From positions 1-6,279 of the forward strand of contig SKJK01000032.1 of the NCBI GenBank assembly GCA_007121995.1: 6,279 bases of DNA. Reading direction: 5' to 3'. This DNA comes from Desulfobulbaceae bacterium. GTDB lineage: Bacteria; Desulfobacterota; Desulfobulbia; Desulfobulbales; Desulfobulbaceae. Position 1 is the stretch's first letter. The number at the start of each line of letters is the position of its first letter. Below the pieces are notes generated by a model that saw nothing but the letters and a program-made list of their open reading frames with translations, did not search any database and was not told where the DNA came from. The position numbers and the translations under genes were made by a program. Positions 1-6,279 of the stretch are shown here, one piece after another.

Positions 1-231
1 ACAATCCCAACAGGCTCGCTTTGTCTGCCTCGGCAGGTTGCCCGGAACAGCTGTAAAAAAAGAGCCGTATTTCACGCCCTGAGAGGCGGCGGGAAGCATC
101 AAGTCGTAATGTGCTCTAATGGTAGAATAAAGATGGACTTTGTACAAGAGGAAATGGAAAAGTCGATACGACGGAATAGCAGAGGAATATATAGTATGCC
201 GCCGTCATGATGCGGGTGGTTCCGGCGCGAA
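1..231. other. Left-edge stretch with no supported gene
   Basis: I see no recognisable gene here. Three reading frames are open at the left edge. One plus-strand frame ends at a TGA at 80-82, another runs from 1 to a TGA at 208-210, and a minus-strand frame with an ATG at 99-97 is open leftward. None has a good ribosome binding site or a protein family signature. The plus-strand frame ending at 82 could be the tail of a gene convergent with the rubredoxin gene, and the minus-strand frame could be a gene downstream of it. The sequence alone does not decide. There is an A7 run near 56-62 but no convincing terminator with it. Confidence 0.4.
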
Positions 232-263
232 CGCGGACCGTCTGGACATGGAGACGGTCCGCG
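232..263 (-). terminator. Perfect 12-bp hairpin just 3' of the rubredoxin gene
   Basis: The arms CGCGGACCGTCT (232-243) and AGACGGTCCGCG (252-263) are perfect complements around an 8-nt loop (244-251). On the minus strand the hairpin starts 9 nt after the rubredoxin stop codon, where a 3'-end structure is expected. There is no T-tract on either side on either strand, so it is not a textbook intrinsic terminator. It may instead stabilise the mRNA 3' end, or stop transcription with Rho or other factors. If a gene reads in from the left it could serve both convergent transcripts. Confidence 0.5.
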
Positions 264-272
264 GTGTGAGGC

Positions 273-431
273 TCAGTCGACGGGATAAAAATATTCCTTT
301 TCTGCGCCACACTTAGGGCAGACCCAGTCATGGGGGAGGTCGGAGAAAGCTGTTCCCGGCTGGACATTATTCTCGTAATCGCCTTCGGCGGGGTCATACA
401 CATAACCGCAAGGGCATTCCATTTTCTGCAT
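273..431 (-). CDS. Rubredoxin
   Basis: Small cytoplasmic iron-sulfur electron carrier of 52 residues, the usual size for rubredoxin, with one iron bound by four cysteines. In anaerobes such proteins commonly pass electrons to oxygen- or peroxide-reducing enzymes. Visible features are the N-terminal knuckle C6-P-C8-G-Y-V-Y-D-P, the central PGTAF segment (25-29), [12 protein letters not shown] (31-42) with C38 and C41, and a short acidic/aromatic tail. The first knuckle is C-x-C-G rather than the usual C-x2-C-G, so it is one residue short. The ATG at 431-429 is chosen because AAGGAG lies 7 nt upstream (complement of 439-444); longer in-frame starts lack this and add a tail foreign to the family. 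The gene diverges from rplU and is followed by a strong hairpin, so it may be monocistronic. Family assignment is secure; the redox partner is unknown. Confidence 0.93.
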   Translation of the reverse strand: MQKMECPCGYVYDPAEGDYENNVQPGTAFSDLPHDWVCPKCGAEKEYFYPVD

Positions 432-518
432 GTCGGTTCTCCTTGTTAAAGCGGTTTGATTTGTCCTGATAGACGTCATTCTGGTATCAGAAACCAATGA
501 GCTGTCTGGTTTTCGTCG

Positions 519-553
519 TATAGATTCGTCTCGGAAAAATCCGAGGATCTATA
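519..553. repeat. 35-bp imperfect inverted repeat
   Basis: The arms are TATAGAT (519-525) with ATCTATA (547-553), and CTCGGA (530-535) with TCCGAG (540-545), around an AAAA loop (536-539). The two paired segments are separated by an asymmetric interruption (TCGT on the left, a single G on the right). It sits about 90-120 bp upstream of the rubredoxin start and about 155 bp upstream of the rplU -35 box. The nearest T-run starts 17 nt beyond the right arm, too far for a normal terminator. It could be a regulator binding site, a leader-RNA hairpin or a transcription boundary between the divergent units. Confidence 0.5.
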
Positions 554-661
554 CCGGGTTAACATATCGTTTTTTTTACCTGAGGACAAGGAAAAGCTCT
601 GCAGATGAGAAAGAATCTCTTTTGATATGAAGTCACTCTCTTTGGGGGGTAGTCGTGCAGA

Positions 662-676
662 GATACACATTGTATC
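662..676. repeat. Short perfect inverted repeat, candidate operator
   Basis: GATACA (662-667), spacer CAT, TGTATC (671-676): a perfect 6-bp dyad centred about 40 bp upstream of the rplU -35 box. The size and symmetry would suit a dimeric DNA-binding regulator acting on either divergent promoter. No regulator can be named, and a 6-bp dyad can occur by chance. Confidence 0.3.
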
Positions 677-706
677 AGGAGAAAGGCCCGTAGGGTAAGA
701 ATAATC

Positions 707-736
707 TTGACAGCAACTGATTAGATAGAGTTAAAT
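707..736 (+). promoter_or_regulatory. Sigma70-type promoter for rplU-rpmA
   Basis: A consensus -35 box TTGACA (707-712) is followed after 18 nt by TTAAAT (731-736), which matches 4 of 6 bases of the -10 consensus. The surroundings are A/T-rich. Transcription would begin near 743, leaving a leader of about 55-60 nt before the rplU ATG. It is the best promoter-like sequence in the window and lies where the ribosomal protein operon should start. Confidence 0.65.
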
Positions 737-800
737 AACATGTTTCGTAGCAAATTATTTCGTTGAATATATTGAATTGAGGATAGTGAGGAGGAGTCGC

Positions 801-1112
801 ATGTATGCAATAGTTCGAACCGGCGGCAAACAATACCAGGTTGAGGCCGGCGACACACTTCGCGTTGAAAAACTTCTGGGCGAAGTCGGCGACACGGTGG
901 AGTTGGCGGATGTTCTCCTCGTGGTGGACGGGGAAGCCGTCAGGATTGGTCAACCCCAGGTCGAGGGCGCTAAAGTGGTCGCCAGAATCGTTGAGCAGGG
1001 TCGGCATAAAAAAATCATCGTTTTCAAGAAAAAACGGCGTAAGGGATATCAGGTGAAAAAAGGACATCGCCAGATGTACACTGCCTTGAACATTGAGACG
1101 ATTACAGCATAA
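801..1112 (+). CDS. rplU: 50S ribosomal protein L21
   Basis: Large-subunit ribosomal protein that binds 23S rRNA. The 103-residue product equals the usual bacterial length. It opens with the family start MYAIVRTGGKQYQV (1-14). It carries the basic C-terminal L21 signature at about 70-95, with KKIIVFKKKRRKGYQ followed by KKGHRQ. The ATG at 801 is chosen because AGGAGG (789-794) lies 6 nt upstream; an in-frame TTG at 777 would add eight residues not typical of the family. The gene follows a good promoter and is 41 nt ahead of rpmA, the standard L21-L27 pairing. An 8-bp direct repeat (GCATAAAG at 1107-1114 and 1118-1125) spans the stop codon and seems incidental. Confidence 0.98.
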   Translation: MYAIVRTGGKQYQVEAGDTLRVEKLLGEVGDTVELADVLLVVDGEAVRIGQPQVEGAKVVARIVEQGRHKKIIVFKKKRRKGYQVKKGHRQMYTALNIETITA

Positions 1113-1153
1113 AGACTGCATAAAGGGTAAACTGAATAACCGGAGAAGAGAGC

Positions 1154-1411
1154 ATGGCACATAAAAAAGCAGGCGGCAGTTCGCGTAACGGCCGCGACAG
1201 CGCGGGACAAAGACGTGGAGTGAAGCGTTTCGGCGGCCAGGTGGTCCGAGCCGGCAATATTCTGGTGCGCCAGCTGGGCACCGTTATCCATCCCGGTACC
1301 AATGTCGGATGTGGTCGGGATTATACCCTGTTTGCGAAAATTGATGGTACGGTTCAGTATGAACCGTTCGGACGGAACAAAAAAAGAGTCTCCGTGTATC
1401 CCGCCGAATAA
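1154..1411 (+). CDS. rpmA: 50S ribosomal protein L27
   Basis: Large-subunit protein whose N-terminal tail reaches toward the peptidyl-transferase centre. The 85-residue length is typical. Visible are [16 protein letters not shown] (1-16), the GVKRFGG segment (22-28), the core signature [10 protein letters not shown] (34-43) and [12 protein letters not shown] (50-61). The signature has leucine at residue 41 where arginine is common (RQRGT). The protein starts directly with the mature-type MAHKKAGG end, without the cleavable N-terminal extension known from Firmicutes L27. GGAG (1142-1145) lies 8 nt before the ATG. A strong terminator follows about 95 nt after the stop, so rplU-rpmA can form a self-contained transcript. 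Confidence 0.98.
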   Translation: MAHKKAGGSSRNGRDSAGQRRGVKRFGGQVVRAGNILVRQLGTVIHPGTNVGCGRDYTLFAKIDGTVQYEPFGRNKKRVSVYPAE

Positions 1412-1506
1412 GGCCTTGACAATATAGGAGCAGGACAAACCGCACAGGTACTTGTCGTGATTGGTTGCTTTTCTCCTCCGGAGGCATTGACCGCCGGCAC
1501 AGTCGC

Positions 1507-3762
<2,256 letters not shown>

Positions 3763-3884
3763 ACAGTCCGGAGCACATCCGCAGTGCTGGATGTTTTCCA
3801 ATAATGACCTCGACGATCATTTTATGAGAACGGTTGGCCCTTTACAGTGACAAGGGCGTTTAACAGTACAGGAGAATGAAAACA
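3763..3884 (+). other. proB-proA gap with small hairpins
   Basis: A 122-nt non-coding gap in an otherwise tightly packed cluster. AGCAC (3772-3776) can pair with GTGCT (3784-3788), or ACATCC (3775-3780) with GGATGT (3789-3794). The two stems share bases and are mutually exclusive, and the second is followed by T-residues (3794-3797). A third stem, GCCCTT (3837-3842) with AAGGGC (3852-3857), lies just before the proA ribosome binding site. All are only 5-6 bp. They may be a weak attenuator or RNA-processing region, or chance. I see no good promoter here. Confidence 0.35.
3870..3875 (+). promoter_or_regulatory. proA ribosome binding site that decides the start
   Basis: AGGAGA lies before two in-frame ATGs. 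Counting from AGGAG (3870-3874), the first ATG (3876) is only 1 nt away and unusable, while the second (3885) is 10 nt away. This favours translation from 3885 over 3876, which would add three residues (MKT). Confidence 0.65.
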
Positions 3885-5150
3885 ATGGAACGAGAGCAGA
3901 TGGAAGCTGCGGTTCTGGACATGGTACGCAAGGCCAAAGCTGCGGCCCGGGTTATCGCTGCCATGCCGGCTGCCCTGAAAAATCAGATTCTTATCGATAT
4001 CGGCGAGGCCCTCAAGGCTAAACAAAAGATCATCATGGCCGAAAATGACCTCGACAGGGTTGCGGCCGAACAAAAAGGCATCTCCTCTGCCATGCTCAAT
4101 CGGCTGGAGATAACCGAGCAGGGCATCGCTGACATGGTGCAGGGACTGCAGGAAGTAGCTGCCCTTGAGGATCCGGTGGGAGAAATCAATGAAATGCGCC
4201 GCCGACCCAGCGGTATCACCGTTGGTCGTATGCGGGTGCCATTGGGAGTCATCCTGATGATTTATGAATCTCGTCCCAATGTTACCATCGATTCGGCGGC
4301 CTTGTGTCTCAAAGCCGGCAACGCTGTTATTCTCCGCGGTGGGTCTGAAGCTCTTCGCTCCAATCTGGTATTAGCTGGAATCATCCAGGAAGTCTTGGCT
4401 CAGCACGGGGTCGATCCCGCTGTGGTCCAGGTTCTGGGTTTCACCGATAGGGAAGGAATAGATAAGCTCCTTGAGCAGGAAGAATATATTGATCTGGTTA
4501 TCCCCAGAGGCGGCGAAGGTCTGATCCGGGCAGTCACACAAAAATCCCGCATCCCGGTATTAAAGCACTACAAAGGGGTCTGTCATGCCTTTATCGATGC
4601 AGATGCTGATGTGGACATGGCCATTCGCGTTGTCGTCAATGGCAAAGTACAACGTCCCGGTGTTTGCAATGCCCTGGAAGGGCTGCTGGTCCATGAAAAA
4701 GCTGCGACCGATTTTGTCCCCAAAGTGGCGCAGACCCTGAAAAAGGAAGGTGTCCGTCTTTTGGGCTGCAGCCGCAGCTGTCAGCTCAGCAATGAGATAG
4801 AAGCGGCAACGGAGAAAGATTGGGGAACGGAATTCCTTGATCTGATCCTGGTGGTCAAAGTGGTGGCCGATATGGATGAAGCCATGGCGTATATCGATCG
4901 CTACGGATCCCGACACACTGAAATTATTGTTACCCGTTCCTACGAACAAAGTCAGCGTTTCCTGCGAGAGGTTGATGCGTCCGCAGTCATGGTCAATGCT
5001 TCCTCCCGGTTCAATGACGGTGGTCAGTTCGGTCTGGGTGCAGAGATCGGCATATCCACCACCAAACTACATGCTTACGGGCCGATGGGTCTCAAAGAGT
5101 TGACCACTCGGAAATTTATCGTCTTCGGGGCAGGAGAAATTCGCGGCTGA
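3885..5150 (+). CDS. proA: Gamma-glutamyl phosphate reductase (glutamate-5-semialdehyde dehydrogenase)
   Basis: Second enzyme of proline synthesis: NADPH-dependent reduction of gamma-glutamyl phosphate to glutamate 5-semialdehyde, which cyclises to pyrroline-5-carboxylate. From the ATG at 3885 it has 421 residues, close to the 417 of E. coli. Visible are the aldehyde-dehydrogenase-type segment VPLGVILMIYESRPNVTID (118-136), LKAGNAVILRGGSEA (142-156) and the active-site region VQRPGVCNALE (255-265) with the presumed catalytic C261. The C-terminal signature region is NASSRFNDGGQFGLGAEIG (371-389) followed by GPMGLKELT (399-407). No key residue seems missing. Its partner proB lies upstream. The TGA stop is followed after one codon by the nadD GTG in the same frame. 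Confidence 0.97.
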   Translation: MEREQMEAAVLDMVRKAKAAARVIAAMPAALKNQILIDIGEALKAKQKIIMAENDLDRVAAEQKGISSAMLNRLEITEQGIADMVQGLQEVAALEDPVGEINEMRRRPSGITVGRMRVPLGVILMIYESRPNVTIDSAALCLKAGNAVILRGGSEALRSNLVLAGIIQEVLAQHGVDPAVVQVLGFTDREGIDKLLEQEEYIDLVIPRGGEGLIRAVTQKSRIPVLKHYKGVCHAFIDADADVDMAIRVVVNGKVQRPGVCNALEGLLVHEKAATDFVPKVAQTLKKEGVRLLGCSRSCQLSNEIEAATEKDWGTEFLDLILVVKVVADMDEAMAYIDRYGSRHTEIIVTRSYEQSQRFLREVDASAVMVNASSRFNDGGQFGLGAEIGISTTKLHAYGPMGLKELTTRKFIVFGAGEIRG

Positions 5151-5153
5151 AGC

Positions 5154-5831
5154 GTGACCTTCGCTGAAGAACAACACCGTATCGGCTTGTTCGGGGGGAC
5201 TTTCGATCCTGTGCATGAGGGGCACCTCCTCCTTGCCCGCCTTGCCTTGGATCGTTGCCGCCTTGATACCTTGCTTTTTATTCCGGCATTGCAACCGCCG
5301 CATAAACGGCAGCCGCTCGTTTCCTTTGCCCACCGGGCGGCCATGCTTGCAGCGGCCCTGGCCGATTGGCCGGAGCGACACGGGATGGAACTTTCCCTGA
5401 TTGAAGCGACTCTGCCTACGCCTTCTTATACCATCAATACGGTGGAAGCCCTGCGTCATCAAGCTGGCTCCCATCGTTTTATCCTGGTCATCGGTGCTGA
5501 TTCGCTGCTGGATTTGCCACACTGGCATCGGGCCCCGGAACTTCTCAAACTGGTCAGTCTGATTGTTGTAAAGCGAGATACCATCGAGACGGAGGCCATA
5601 GCTGAAACACTCAGCATTCTGGATCCTGGCTGTACCTGGAACCAAGAACTGGAACTCTGGCAGGGGGGAGGCGGGTTTACTGTCGAGTTTCTTCCCGACG
5701 TCGAATTGCCGGTGTCTTCCTCAGCCATCAGGGAGGAACTGCGGCAGGGCCGTGAGCCGGGTATGCTTCCCAGCTCTGTTTTTGCCTATATCAAGCCACA
5801 CAATCTCTACGGCTGGCCGTCCCACGTATGA
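5154..5831 (+). CDS. nadD: Nicotinate-nucleotide adenylyltransferase
   Basis: Transfers AMP from ATP to nicotinate mononucleotide, giving deamido-NAD in NAD synthesis. The 225-residue product has the nucleotidyltransferase signature GGTFDPVHEGH (14-24) with the HxGH motif at 21-24. It also has FIPALQPPHK (42-51), PSYTINTVEALR (90-101), IGADSLLDLPHW (113-124) and the second nucleotide-binding motif VSSSAIREEL (187-196). The start is a GTG at 5154, 3 nt after the proA stop. No Shine-Dalgarno sequence is at proper distance (AGGAG at 5132-5136 is about 17 nt away), so translation probably depends on ribosomes finishing proA. The only downstream in-frame candidate, a TTG at 5187, would remove part of the fold. 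The 3' end overlaps the next gene by ATGA. Confidence 0.96.
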   Translation: MTFAEEQHRIGLFGGTFDPVHEGHLLLARLALDRCRLDTLLFIPALQPPHKRQPLVSFAHRAAMLAAALADWPERHGMELSLIEATLPTPSYTINTVEALRHQAGSHRFILVIGADSLLDLPHWHRAPELLKLVSLIVVKRDTIETEAIAETLSILDPGCTWNQELELWQGGGGFTVEFLPDVELPVSSSAIREELRQGREPGMLPSSVFAYIKPHNLYGWPSHV

Positions 5832-6279
5832 AGTATTACGCCGATCTCCACATTCATTCCCATTTTTCTCGGGCGACGAGCAAGTCCAGTCACCTGTTTG
5901 GACTGGCTGCCTGGGCAGCGGTGAAAGGCATCCAGGTGGTGGGGACCGGCGATTTCACCCACCCGGGTTGGTTCGCCCACCTCTACGAGTGTCTCGAACC
6001 GGCGGAACCTGGTTTTTTTCGCCTGAAAAAAGAATTGGGGCATGACTATCAACAGTTTCTGCCTCCTGAAACAGTAACTGCTGCTTCTCCTGAGTCTACG
6101 CGGTTTGTTCTCAGTGCCGAAGTCAGCTCTATTTACAAACGTGGCGGTAAGGTCCGTAAGGTGCACAACCTGCTCTATGCTCCGGATTTCGAATCGGTCC
6201 GCCGGATCAACAGAATTCTTGCTACCATAGGTAATATTGCTTCCGACGGTCGGCCGATCCTGGGACTCGATTCCCGTGA
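5828..6279 (+). CDS. Endonuclease Q-like PHP-domain protein (partial, 5' end)
   Basis: First 150 codons of a gene cut by the right edge, with no stop before the end. The product begins MKYYADLHIHSHFSRATS, with the PHP metal-binding motif HIH at residues 8-10, then VVGTGDFTHPGW (37-48), LSAEVSSIYKRGGKVRKVHNL (near 97-117) and ILGLDSR at the edge. These blocks match what I remember of the endonuclease Q family (COG1379/TIGR00375), which nicks DNA on the 5' side of deaminated bases such as uracil and hypoxanthine. Some bacterial members are labelled as UvrD-type helicases in databases, but no helicase motif is visible here. The ATG overlaps the nadD stop as ATGA and lacks a Shine-Dalgarno sequence, which implies translational coupling. 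The family is fairly sure; activity is inferred and the catalytic part lies mostly beyond the window. Confidence 0.8.
   Translation, partial: MKYYADLHIHSHFSRATSKSSHLFGLAAWAAVKGIQVVGTGDFTHPGWFAHLYECLEPAEPGFFRLKKELGHDYQQFLPPETVTAASPESTRFVLSAEVSSIYKRGGKVRKVHNLLYAPDFESVRRINRILATIGNIASDGRPILGLDSR

Larger units (their letters stand above)
432..800. other. Divergent intergenic region between rubredoxin and rplU
   Basis: This 369-nt stretch separates two divergently transcribed genes. It contains the rubredoxin ribosome binding site (439-444, minus strand), a large imperfect inverted repeat (519-553), a T8 run (about 570-577), a small perfect inverted repeat (662-676), the rplU promoter (707-736) and an A/T-rich rplU leader ending in AGGAGG (789-794). 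I found no convincing minus-strand promoter for the rubredoxin gene. A 64-codon minus-strand open frame at 476-670 has no ribosome binding site and no family resemblance, so I do not call it. Confidence 0.6.

Noticed and set aside
1..99. Minus-strand frame starting MLPAASQGVKYGSF and open to the left edge
   Set aside because: No Shine-Dalgarno sequence before the ATG and no family match; possible but unsupported.
112..128. Stretch GCTCTAATGGTAGAATA resembling a tRNA D-arm
   Set aside because: No matching T-loop (GGTTCGA-like) or acceptor stem is found at tRNA distance.
1..210. Plus-strand frame open from the left edge to a TGA at 208-210
   Set aside because: No recognisable protein, and competing open frames on both strands at the edge; without sequence to the left it cannot be called a gene tail.
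476..670. 64-codon minus-strand open frame in the divergent intergenic region
   Set aside because: No ribosome binding site, no family resemblance, and it runs across the inverted repeats.
1416..1421. TTGACA after rpmA as a possible obgE promoter
   Set aside because: No -10-like sequence at 16-18 nt, and a strong terminator lies between it and obgE.

Overview
The window looks like a chromosomal housekeeping region of an anaerobic or microaerophilic proteobacterium of the old deltaproteobacterial group. A Desulfobulbales- or Desulfuromonadales-like organism is my best guess. This rests on the gene order rplU-rpmA-obgE-proB-proA-nadD, a neighbouring rubredoxin gene and moderate GC content. It is inference from remembered synteny and protein character, not from a database match.

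Layout: positions 1-231 hold no gene I can support. A rubredoxin gene lies on the minus strand (273-431), followed on its 3' side by a perfect 12-bp hairpin. Positions 432-800 form a divergent intergenic region. It holds two inverted repeats and a good sigma70-type promoter (TTGACA-18 nt-TTAAAT) reading right into the ribosomal protein genes rplU (L21) and rpmA (L27). A strong intrinsic terminator follows rpmA. Only about 31 nt beyond it obgE (ribosome-assembly GTPase) begins, with no recognisable Shine-Dalgarno sequence. After obgE come proB and proA (first two steps of proline synthesis from glutamate), nadD (NAD synthesis) and the first 150 codons of an endonuclease Q-like PHP-domain protein that runs off the right edge.

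How the genes fit together: obgE/proB overlap by 17 nt, proA/nadD are 3 nt apart and nadD/endoQ share ATGA, so most of this half is tightly packed and probably co-transcribed. The exception is a 122-nt proB-proA gap with small hairpins. L21, L27 and Obg all serve the large ribosomal subunit. ProB and ProA make glutamate semialdehyde together. NadD makes deamido-NAD. The endonuclease Q-like protein would act on deaminated DNA.

I see no mobile element, CRISPR array, tRNA or rRNA, and no convincing new system. The points most worth a second look are the terminator placed directly before an SD-less obgE, the one-residue-short first cysteine knuckle of the rubredoxin, the DNA-repair gene in the position after nadD, and the symmetrical elements in the rubredoxin-rplU intergenic region.
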